A DNA stretch of 64,000 bases, from positions 1 to 64,000 of the forward strand of contig JAFGNH010000012.1 of the NCBI GenBank assembly GCA_016927115.1, written 5' to 3'. The first letter of the stretch is position 1, and each line of letters begins with the position of its first letter. Below are positions 9,076 to 16,170 of this stretch, one piece after another. Under the pieces are notes generated by a model that was not told the origin of the DNA, searched no databases, and worked only from the letters and a program-made list of their open reading frames with translations. The translations under genes were made by a program, and so were the position numbers. The stretch comes from Anaerolineales bacterium. GTDB taxonomy: Bacteria > Chloroflexota > Anaerolineae > Anaerolineales > E44-bin32.

Positions 9076-10041
9076 CTATAATTTCAACCAGGAGAACATC
9101 CTGGGTGCACCGTAGGAAACCCACATCCCCATTATGCTGTACCGAAGAAATCGGTAGATGTTTGCGATCAGACTGTTATCAATGTGCAGCTGGCGTAAAC
9201 CAAAATAGAGTACTACCAGGATAATAATCCCTGTTGAGTAGCGCAGAAGCGCTTGTTTAAGGCTGGCACTTCTGCTCAGACCACCCCCACGGAAAAGGAA
9301 AAGGCCGCCCAGCATTACACCGAAAAGAGTCCCGGTAGATGAAATCAATCCGCTCATGTCATACGGGTGTCCACTTTTTCCGGGTTCCAGTTCCTCGATG
9401 CGTGCCAGCCAGGCATCCGGTACGGGGCTGCTTTGCAGATGTAAGGCAGCATATCCCGACCCGATCAGGATGAGGGCGACAGCAAGCAGGACAGCAATCT
9501 GGCTTTTTATTCCAAGCGAAAGGAACCAGCGTAAAACCGGCTGCTCAAAACGGACCAGAAGCCAGACAAGGATCACTCCTCCCAGCAGGCCGGAGAGAAC
9601 ATCGATGGGATAATGAACACCCAGATAGAGTCGGGAGATCGCGATCAGGGTGATGAGCAGAATCAGCAAAACCTGGAGCCAGCGTGTCTTGATGGCTGCA
9701 GCCAGCCGCCCCCACAAGCCGACAGCACTCATTGAATGTCCGGAGGGGGCACCAAAGGAGGTTTCAACTGCCAGCGGTCGTATATCCGGGTTGATCCAGA
9801 ATGGGCGCGGAGTACGAAATACCATCTTTATGCTGCTGTATATACCGGTGGCAGCCATAACAGAGATACCAACGCGCATACCCAGCCCGGCGTCAACACA
9901 CCAGAATAAAGCAGGAAGCAAAAAGAGATAGGCATACTCTGTCCCCAGAAAGGAGATGCTCTCCATCGGTATTTGCAGCCAGTCTCCCAACTGCTGCAGC
10001 CAGAGGATAATACCTGTACCCCATTCAATACCTTGAATCAT
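9076..10041 (-). CDS. PAP2-superfamily membrane phosphatase
   Basis: All three lipid-phosphatase motifs are present: KMVFRTPRP (KX6RP), APSGHS (PSGH) and SRLYLGVHYPID (SRX5HX3D). The enzyme should dephosphorylate an isoprenyl or lipid phosphate at the outer face of the membrane. The 321-residue protein has about eight membrane segments, more than a minimal PAP2 enzyme, with extra C-terminal helices after the catalytic core. Translation is placed at 10041 because GGGAGGG lies just upstream; an ATG at 10074 lacks such a site. It lies 55 bp downstream of the frameshifted membrane gene and could be cotranscribed with it. Confidence 0.85.
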   Translation of the reverse strand: MIQGIEWGTGIILWLQQLGDWLQIPMESISFLGTEYAYLFLLPALFWCVDAGLGMRVGISVMAATGIYSSIKMVFRTPRPFWINPDIRPLAVETSFGAPSGHSMSAVGLWGRLAAAIKTRWLQVLLILLITLIAISRLYLGVHYPIDVLSGLLGGVILVWLLVRFEQPVLRWFLSLGIKSQIAVLLAVALILIGSGYAALHLQSSPVPDAWLARIEELEPGKSGHPYDMSGLISSTGTLFGVMLGGLFLFRGGGLSRSASLKQALLRYSTGIIILVVLYFGLRQLHIDNSLIANIYRFLRYSIMGMWVSYGAPRMFSWLKL

Positions 10042-10096
10042 CGCACCCTCCCGTGTTCTCGAACAGATGCCCATATTCTACAGGTTTTTAATATCT

Positions 10097-11091
10097 TCAA
10101 TAATAGGAGTCGATACCTTTGTGTGAGCTGATTTGGTCAGTGTTGTGCGTTTGCTGCAGTGAATCTGACAACAGCCAGGCTCGAATGGCATAGACAAGGA
10201 ACAGGACGGCGAATAATTCCTCCAGAAGTTCCTGCTGGTTGAAACCTGTGACAATGGAGAGGAAGGCAATCACCATGCTGGAAAAAAGCAGACCCGGATG
10301 AGGAAGTATGATTTCAAGAAGGGTGTATTTTTGCGGCTGGAGATTGAGGAAAATTGAAATCAGAACAGGTATGATAACCAGGGCCATGAGGGGGTAGAGA
10401 GTCTCAAATTGATAATTCAATAGATTATGGAGATTGGTTTCCCCCTGGATATTGCTTTTCTGGAGAAACTCGGGAGTATTCCAGCCGAATATGCGCTGTC
10501 CATAACTGATTTCTTCAAGTGCGATGATCAAAACGATTGCTGCTGCGATGGTGTAAGAACTGCGGAGGTGGCCCCTGGGTGTGCGCCCTGCTGCTGAAGC
10601 CAGCAGCAGAGCAGCGGCCAGGATCATCAAAAAGAATGCTGTTTCCATGAATCTGTCTTCGCCATACAATCCCTGAAGAGACAATCGGCCTTCGAAGGCT
10701 TTCATACATACTATGATCAAGGAAAGGATGGCGGACCCCCACGCCAATGCCGGAGTAAAACGGGCGTTGTGACTTGAAGACAAATTTCGATCGGTGCTGG
10801 AAACCGTATAGAGGTTTTTAATCAGAGTTGAAACAGGTTTCCATCCGTAAATGAAAAGCAGAAACCCGGTAAAAGCCAAGAGAATTGAAGCGGAGATGAA
10901 AAACTTTTCAGAAGGTGCAGGTTATCAGTTGAGATCAGGTGATCAGCACTGAAAAAGTTTGAGGAGATGAGAACAATTCTATGGTTAACTTCCTCATGGA
11001 AAATCAGGGAAAGAATCCCCAACGCAAAGATCAGGAATCCGGGGAGGTACCGATATAGCTGCTTGTTTCTATCCTGGTCTGGCTTGTTCAT
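10097..11091 (-). pseudogene. Frameshifted multi-pass membrane protein
   Basis: Two overlapping reading frames on the minus strand make one sensible protein if joined by a single frameshift near 10899-10908, at an A5-C-T4 stretch. The first piece (from ATG 11091) gives an N-terminal membrane helix and a long loop ending HLLKSF. The second frame continues with FISASILLAFTGFLLFIYGW, a clean second helix, then the rest of the protein. The second part carries ALEEISYGQRIFGWNTPE and GETNLHNL, which look like a conserved signature of an uncharacterised membrane family. Without the shift, the downstream part would have to begin inside a helix. It may be real decay, a homopolymer sequencing error or, less likely, programmed frameshifting. 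Confidence 0.65.
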
Positions 11092-11208
11092 TTACAAAAT
11101 ACCCCTTCACACTTTGTGCTGGATGTTTATTCCCCTCAGTTCATTTGCATGAGGAGTTCATGCTAAAACGCAGGCTCGCAAATTTATGATCATATTCGCT
11201 GCAGGATA

Positions 11209-11964
11209 TTACGGGAGCAGGTTCTGCTGTTCAAGAAATGCTGCTGCTGCGGCGAAAACATCATCGCGATCGATGTCGCAAGTCAGGATGTGGTTCGAAT
11301 GGCTGAAAAGCTGTTTCTGCTTAATTTGACTGCCGATGGAAAAACACAGCTTTTCCATATTTTCCGGGAGAACAAAATCATCCCTGCTGGAGTGCATGAG
11401 AAGCACAGGGCAGGTGAGCTTCGCCAGGTCAGGATGCAGTGTTTTCAGGAATTTCGCCATTTCTACGATGGCGTGCAGTGGATAGCCCCTGTAGTCAACA
11501 CGGACCGGCCCGGCATCCGGTATTGACCAGGATGTGGGGCCTTTCTTCCTGACAGGCACAAAAATGCTGAGTGCCTGCAGCAGCCATACCGGAGGCACCT
11601 GAAGTTCATAGGGTGTGGACATGCAGATAACAGCCGGCACAGGATGGCTGGCTGCGAATTTCAGGCTCAGTGCACCACCAAGTGAAATCCCGATGGGAAC
11701 AACCCGGTCACAGCGGGTTGATAGCATGTGGAAGCCGTCTTCAACGGAATGCAGCCAGTCCTGCCAGTGAACCCTGGCAAGATCCTGCAGATCTGTTGCA
11801 TGTCCGGCCAGGCGAATTCCAAGGACCGTATAGCCGCGCTGGTGGAGGTACTGGCCCATCCAGCTCATTTCCTGTGGCGAGGCAGTGAAACCGTGGACAA
11901 GGAGGCATCCGGTGCTGCCTCCTTCCATGAAGAATGGCTCGCCGCCAGGTATGATCATGGTCAA
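11209..11964 (-). CDS. Alpha/beta hydrolase, Est30/monoglyceride-lipase-like (copy 2)
   Basis: The 251-residue esterase-fold protein has the oxyanion segment LLVHGFTASP, the nucleophile elbow GISLGG (Ser94), an acid in SSRDDFV and the catalytic His in HSNHILTCD. These match carboxylesterases of the Est30 type, which cleave short esters or monoacylglycerols in the cytoplasm. It is a diverged duplicate of the gene just upstream: GGEPFF at residues 7-12, Ser94 and most spacings coincide. Its ATG overlaps the stop codon of that gene by 4 bp (ATGA), so translation is coupled. The substrate is unknown. Confidence 0.85.
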   Translation of the reverse strand: MTMIIPGGEPFFMEGGSTGCLLVHGFTASPQEMSWMGQYLHQRGYTVLGIRLAGHATDLQDLARVHWQDWLHSVEDGFHMLSTRCDRVVPIGISLGGALSLKFAASHPVPAVICMSTPYELQVPPVWLLQALSIFVPVRKKGPTSWSIPDAGPVRVDYRGYPLHAIVEMAKFLKTLHPDLAKLTCPVLLMHSSRDDFVLPENMEKLCFSIGSQIKQKQLFSHSNHILTCDIDRDDVFAAAAAFLEQQNLLP

Positions 11965-12734
11965 AAGGTAACTCCTGTGCCGCAGTGCTTGAGAAACGCT
12001 GTAATTTCATCCAGCACCTGCTCGCGCTCCACGTCTCTCGTGATCACGTGGCCGCTCTTTTCCAACAGGACCAGCCGTTTATCTTGAGTAGCAAGGCGAT
12101 GCATGATCCGTTCGGCATGACGGTAAGAGACCACGCGATCGGACCTTGAGTGCAGGATCAGAGCAGGGATCTGGATTTTCAACAGGTTCTTGCGCATTTT
12201 AGCGAGCAGCAGGTCCAGCTCTACACCGGAGCGGACCGGATTTGCCGGGTAATCCAGATGATCGTTTGCGAGAGAAGGATCTGACCAATCGGGTTTCCCT
12301 TTTGCAGAGAAGCGCCAGAATTTACTCACAAACGGCAGGACAGGCCTGAAAGTGGCCAGTCGGGCGTCGGGTGATTCAATGGGAGCGGACATACTGAATA
12401 CACCGTTCCAGGAGAGTTCACCTGCTGAGTGCAATGAGAGCGCGGCACCCATTGATAAGCCGCCAATATATACCGCCTTACAGGACTGCTTCAAGAGGGC
12501 ATAGCCATCTTCAACATTGGCGACCCAATCCTGGAAGCGGGCACGGATCATATCCTCCTGCCGGGTTGCATGCCCGAACAGCCTGATACCCAGAACGGTG
12601 TGTCCCCGGGCAGCCAGCTGTTCTCCCAACCAGCGCATTTCGAATGGTGTGCCGGTAAAGCCGTGAATAAGCAGGATTCCAGTATCTCCACCGCGGAAAA
12701 AGAAGGGTTCGCCGCCTTTCATAAGCTGAGTCAC
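11961..12734 (-). CDS. Alpha/beta hydrolase, Est30/monoglyceride-lipase-like (copy 1)
   Basis: The 257-residue hydrolase has LLIHGFTGTP, nucleophile elbow GLSMGA (Ser94), acid SRSDRVV and catalytic His in KSGHVITRD. I start it at GTG 12734: GGAGG lies 5 nt upstream, the GTG overlaps the M24 peptidase stop codon as GTGA, and the resulting N-terminus aligns with its paralogue (MTQLMKGGEPFF versus MTMIIPGGEPFF). An ATG at 12746 would break that alignment. It is the middle gene of a three-gene coupled operon. Confidence 0.87.
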   Translation of the reverse strand: MTQLMKGGEPFFFRGGDTGILLIHGFTGTPFEMRWLGEQLAARGHTVLGIRLFGHATRQEDMIRARFQDWVANVEDGYALLKQSCKAVYIGGLSMGAALSLHSAGELSWNGVFSMSAPIESPDARLATFRPVLPFVSKFWRFSAKGKPDWSDPSLANDHLDYPANPVRSGVELDLLLAKMRKNLLKIQIPALILHSRSDRVVSYRHAERIMHRLATQDKRLVLLEKSGHVITRDVEREQVLDEITAFLKHCGTGVTF

Positions 12735-13834
12735 AATTGCCTCCATTCTCGTGAGATTGTGCTGAGAGATTCCACACCGGTATCGGTCAGAACCATGTCA
12801 TCTTCGATACGTACACCGCCAAGTTCGGGATAGTACAGGCCGGGTTCAATGGTAAACGCCATACCGGGCTGGAGGGGGGTGTGCTGGTCCTGTGAAATAT
12901 AGGGAGATTCATGTGCCTCCAGGCCGATTCCATGCCCGGTCCGATGGCGGACCAACTCACTGTATCCGGCACTGATGAGTACGTCTGTGGTTTGGGCGTC
13001 TATTTTTGCACCCGTAATGCCAGGGCGAGAGATCGCCCGCCCCTTTGTGTTCGCTTCCAGAACAACCTGGTACAGCTCGTGCAGACGTGGATCCACCTCA
13101 CCAACTGCGAATGTCCGCGTCAGGTCGGAAATGTACCCTGCAAACCGGGCTCCCCAGTCAATCAGCAGCAAATCACCATACTGCAGTTTGCGATTGGTTG
13201 GGACGGCGTGGGGCAGGGCGCTGTTTGGCCCTGTAGCTACGATGGGCTCAAAAGGCAGTTCGGGTTCTGAGCCATGCCGTAAAAGTTGTATGACCAGCTC
13301 GGCGGCGATTTCCTTTTCTGTCATCCCGGGTTTGACCTGGGCCAGCAGTGCTTCCATTGCCTGTTCCGCGATAAGCACTGCCTGCCGCAGATGTTCAATC
13401 TCAGCAGCTTCTTTCACAACACGGATAGAACTCATCAGGTCAGTGCCGTCCCGGTAAGTGCTGTCTATAAGGACGGATTGAAGCAGCCACAGCTCGAACG
13501 CCCGGCACCGCAGTGGCTCAATGCCGATAACCGCTCCGGAGAGGTTCAATGAAGCGGCTGCATCTTTGAAGGTATTCTCTCTCCCGGCAGCGGTTTCATC
13601 GTAACTGAAGACTCTGACTTCCGGCTGCATATGATCGGCCTTAATTCGTTCAAGCTCTGGAAGCAGAAGGGCAATGGATCCGTCTGAGGAGAAGAAGCCA
13701 ATCACAGGACGTTCCATGAGGTGGAAATGAAGCCCTGTGAGGTAGGACAGGCTGGGCCCGGGCGTGAGCGCAATTGAGTCTATTTTATGTTGCTGCATTG
13801 CGTTCCTTAATCGCAACAGCCTGTTTGTATTCAT
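12731..13834 (-). CDS. M24-family Xaa-Pro dipeptidase/aminopeptidase
   Basis: The 367-residue protein has an N-terminal creatinase-like domain (to about 125) and a C-terminal pita-bread metallopeptidase domain. The metal ligands are visible: Asp in IDWGARFAGYISDLTRTF (two), His in GHGIGLEAHE, and Glu in FTIEPG and GVRIEDDM. It should remove residues next to proline from peptides in the cytoplasm. The ATG at 13834 has AAGGAGG 6 nt upstream. It is the first gene of an operon with two esterase-like hydrolases, and has its own consensus-like promoter. Confidence 0.9.
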   Translation of the reverse strand: MNTNRLLRLRNAMQQHKIDSIALTPGPSLSYLTGLHFHLMERPVIGFFSSDGSIALLLPELERIKADHMQPEVRVFSYDETAAGRENTFKDAAASLNLSGAVIGIEPLRCRAFELWLLQSVLIDSTYRDGTDLMSSIRVVKEAAEIEHLRQAVLIAEQAMEALLAQVKPGMTEKEIAAELVIQLLRHGSEPELPFEPIVATGPNSALPHAVPTNRKLQYGDLLLIDWGARFAGYISDLTRTFAVGEVDPRLHELYQVVLEANTKGRAISRPGITGAKIDAQTTDVLISAGYSELVRHRTGHGIGLEAHESPYISQDQHTPLQPGMAFTIEPGLYYPELGGVRIEDDMVLTDTGVESLSTISREWRQL

Positions 13835-13859
13835 GTATACCTCCTTGAAATGGACTTCC

Positions 13860-13887
13860 ATTATAATTCGGGTCTGGCAGGAAGCAA
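13860..13887 (-). promoter_or_regulatory. Promoter of the M24 peptidase-hydrolase operon
   Basis: On the minus strand TTGCTT (13887-13882), a 16-bp spacer and a perfect TATAAT (13865-13860) lie upstream of the peptidase. Transcription would begin near 13853, about 20 nt before the ATG. Confidence 0.6.
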
Positions 13888-13903
13888 TTTGATTATGGTA
13901 TCT

Positions 13904-13918
13904 GAAAACCCGGTTTTC
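13904..13918. promoter_or_regulatory. Palindrome in the divergent promoter region
   Basis: GAAAACC-C-GGTTTTC is a perfect 7+1+7 dyad located about 17 bp upstream of the peptidase -35 element, between two divergent genes. It could be an operator, but nothing shows which regulator would bind. The rest of 13862-14114 has no gene. Confidence 0.3.
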
Positions 13919-14114
13919 CGGGATTGGCTTTCGTACATCTCGGGCAGCGAACCACGACTGCAGCAGAAGGCAGGTAAATCACTGCTCCATTATCCCGGGT
14001 TGAAGCGAAACTTCAGATAAGATGGGCAGGGATGATTGACGAATGGATGTGGATTGTGTAGGGTAGAGGGGCTTTGTGTTATGCATGCGGAAGATATGAA
14101 GGAGGGTTTCGAAA

Positions 14115-14642
14115 ATGCGACAAGAAATTGCTGTTGGAGAACTTACAACAAGACCGCTGGCGATGTTTGATAAGCAATGGGCACTGCTTGCCGCCGGAGA
14201 TTTTTCGGCAGGCCGGTACAACTGTATGACTATCAGTTGGGGCAGTATCGGCACGATGTGGAATAAACCTTTTGCACTGGTAGTGGTCCGGCATTCACGG
14301 TATACGTATGGCTTTATGGAGAATTTCGATACTTTCACAGTTAACGTATTTCCGACGGAATACCGCGCTGCGCTGGAGCTGCTGGGCTCAAAATCCGGCC
14401 GTGATGGAGATAAGATATCTGAAGCAGGTCTTACCCCGGCTGCTGCAAAACAGGTGGCTGCTCCCGGTTTCGAAGAAGCGGAACTGGTATTGTCGTGCCG
14501 TAAGATGTACCAGGATGATATGGAACCAGAGCATTTCCTGGATCCAGCTATTCATCGGAACTATGCCCGGAAAGATTACCACCGTATCTACTTTGGTGAG
14601 GTTCTGGCTGTCGAGGGTACTACGGATTATCGGGCGGGGTGA
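14115..14642 (+). CDS. Flavin reductase-like, FMN-binding split-barrel protein
   Basis: The 175-residue protein is a split-barrel flavin reductase: NCMTISWGSIGTMWNKP near residue 36 corresponds to the FMN-binding strand and loop, HSRYTY follows, and FTVNVFP and GSKSGRDGDK match later conserved segments. Members bind FMN and pass electrons to a partner, or serve as stand-alone flavoproteins. The start has AGGAGG about 9 nt upstream. It is monocistronic, with long repeat-containing DNA behind it. Confidence 0.85.
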   Translation: MRQEIAVGELTTRPLAMFDKQWALLAAGDFSAGRYNCMTISWGSIGTMWNKPFALVVVRHSRYTYGFMENFDTFTVNVFPTEYRAALELLGSKSGRDGDKISEAGLTPAAAKQVAAPGFEEAELVLSCRKMYQDDMEPEHFLDPAIHRNYARKDYHRIYFGEVLAVEGTTDYRAG

Positions 14643-14691
14643 CAGGAGCCGGTCTGTTTGAAAATCTCCTTCAAGCCGGATATATCGCCTT

Positions 14692-14887
14692 TCATCCCGA
14701 GCTTGTGAGGGACCTCTCCCCATTTTCTGTCAATCCGAGCTTGCGAGGAACCTCTGAGGCGCGTTGATAGCCGTCACGAGTTAACGGAACCCCTGCATCT
14801 TACCCGTAGTCTGAAAAAGGCTCCTCTTTCCCCTTGCTTCCCATGAACCAGCCTGAAGCCGCAGAGATCCTTCGCACGCTCAGGATG
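14692..14887. repeat. Dispersed GAGCTTG-type repeat, three copies
   Basis: Two direct copies (14692-14717 and 14730-14755) share the core CCGAGCTTG[TC]GAGG[GA]ACCTCT. A third, inverted copy is at 14863-14887 (read on the minus strand: CATCCTGAGCGTGCGAAGG, then ATCTCT). Copies in opposite orientation could fold into a long hairpin. This resembles short repeats scattered in non-coding DNA of many genomes. No coding function is evident in 14643-15000. Confidence 0.6.
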
Positions 14888-15000
14888 CCAGGACAGGGGA
14901 GGCTTCTTCTTCAGTTTTCCCGGAGCAATGCGGGATATGCCCTTCTTCACACCCTCTTTCACAACAAGCAGCAAGGAACACCATATAAGAGCAACCGGAA

Positions 15001-15205
15001 GTATTCAGATGGTGCCGGACGTGTTGGAACGGTGCCGTACGAGTTCCGATGGTAACTGTACGTGTTTGTATGGGGCTTGGCGAGTTCTGATGGCAGCTGA
15101 ACATGTTGGAAAGGTGCGGGATGAGTTCAGATGGTAACTGCACGTGTTCGGGCAGTAACTTAACGTTTTTTATTGGTACCGGGAGTATCAAGATGGTAAC
15201 CTGTT
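15001..15205. repeat. Degenerate tandem repeat, unit about 41 bp
   Basis: Units begin at 15001, 15041, 15082 and 15123, each opening with GAGTTC-GATGGTAACTG-like sequence and continuing into CGTGTTgGaa-ggtgc. A fifth, weaker unit starts near 15182. Spacing is 40-41 bp, and the copies differ at many positions. Nothing else is recognisable between this array and the tRNA promoter at 15439. Confidence 0.6.
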
Positions 15206-15438
15206 CTTCGCGGATGGGAGTGGACGTATCCGGTTGGCTATACCATGGCGGGTGGATGGGGGAAAAATACCACTGAGTTGGGAGTTTCCCGTCCGGAAGT
15301 GCCGGCACCATTGAAGCAGTACACTGTTATTCAGGGATCCTTATTCGGGAAGTTCGTCAATAATGGCAGACTGCCGGGAAGTATCAATAGGGGTCTGCAA
15401 GTTTCGGTACGCTGGGAATGAAACCCGCACCTTCCTGC

Positions 15439-15467
15439 TTGACAGTCTTCCTGCGCTCTAGTAGAAT
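15439..15467 (+). promoter_or_regulatory. Promoter of the tRNA-Ala genes
   Basis: TTGACA (15439-15444), a 17-bp spacer and TAGAAT (15462-15467) form a strong sigma-A-type promoter. Transcription would begin about 30 nt before the first tRNA. Confidence 0.75.
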
Positions 15468-15505
15468 CTTCAAGCCCTCAGGGGACAGCGAATGATCGCC
15501 CTACT

Positions 15506-15578
15506 GGGCCTGTAGCGCAGTTGGGAGCGCGCATCAATCGCACTGATGAGGTCGCGGGTTCGAATCCCGCCAGGTCCA
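15506..15578 (+). tRNA. tRNA-Ala (CGC)
   Basis: A complete 73-nt cloverleaf is visible. The acceptor stem GGGCCTG/CAGGTCC includes the G3-U70 wobble that defines alanine tRNAs. The anticodon stem CATCA/TGATG holds loop ATCGCAC, giving anticodon CGC, which reads GCG. The T arm is GCGGG-TTCGAAT-CCCGC. The discriminator is A73, and CCA is not encoded. Confidence 0.95.
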
Positions 15579-15595
15579 CTAAACATTTTTTCCCT

Positions 15596-15668
15596 GGGCC
15601 CATAGCGCAGTTGGGAGCGCGTCTCAATGGCATTGAGAAGGTCGTGGGTTCGAATCCCACTGGGTCCA
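15596..15668 (+). tRNA. tRNA-Ala (GGC)
   Basis: A second 73-nt cloverleaf lies 17 bp after the first. The acceptor stem GGGCCCA/TGGGTCC again has G3-U70. The anticodon stem TCTCA/TGAGA holds loop ATGGCAT, giving anticodon GGC, which reads GCC and GCU. CCA is not encoded. It must share the promoter of the first tRNA, since none is visible between them. Confidence 0.95.
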
Positions 15669-15699
15669 CTAAAAATCTGGATAATATTGCCAGGACAGG

Positions 15700-15982
15700 A
15701 GTAGTAAGCCATCCGACAGCGAGCAGGGGAAAGTGTGAGCCCTGCAGTGCATTTTCGGAGTGCGGAATTCGTCGGCCGGAAACATCTGACGAACCAGGGC
15801 TGAACTCGCCTGTCGTCCTTTTTTAGGACAGGCTCTGCAGGTGAACGTGCAGCAGATTAACATGCACCTCAGCTTGCGGCGGACATCGCCCGTTAGAGCG
15901 ACCTTGAGAGGCTTGTTTTTCAGCAGGCAACCAGGGTGGCACCGCGGAGAATTCCTTCGTCCCTGAGACGGAGGTTTTTTTT
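15700..15982 (+). promoter_or_regulatory. T-box leader (leucine) of leuS
   Basis: Stem I can be folded: CGACAG (15714-15719) pairs with CTGTCG (15810-15815), and AGCCCT (15738-15743) with AGGGCT (15796-15801). This leaves a specifier loop GAACTCGC (15802-15809) with codon CTC (Leu) at 15805-15807. Two further hairpins follow. The universal T-box AGGGTGGCACCGCG is at 15933-15946, then an intrinsic terminator. Uncharged tRNA-Leu(GAG) should pair with the specifier and the bulge TGGC, favouring the antiterminator and expression of leuS. The bulge base C is unusual for leucine (see findings). No clear promoter lies between the tRNAs and this leader. Confidence 0.93.
15954..15982 (+). terminator. 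T-box regulated terminator
   Basis: CCTTCGTC (15954-15961) and GACGGAGG (15967-15974) form an 8-bp stem followed by eight T. It is the terminator that competes with the antiterminator in the leuS leader. Confidence 0.9.
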
Positions 15983-16170
15983 ATATTCCGTTGGAAAAAC
16001 CCACCAGAAGCTGTCGCTGGATGCTGCCGGCAGATAGCTGTGAAAGCTGAATACCTCTCGGGTAAAAAGTTTTTCAGGATTCTTGTTTCTTCATACCGGG
16101 CTGCAGCAGCGTTTCCCGGCATAGTATAGTATCGCTGGTGGACGAATCAATTGTTCTGGAGGAGATAATC

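Noticed and set aside
10097..11091. Programmed frameshifting to make one membrane protein
   Set aside because: The homopolymer is compatible with slippage, but no stimulatory structure was identified, and decay or sequencing error is simpler.
15001..15205. CRISPR array
   Set aside because: The ~41-bp units are adjacent and diverged, with no conserved repeat separated by unique spacers and no cas genes nearby.
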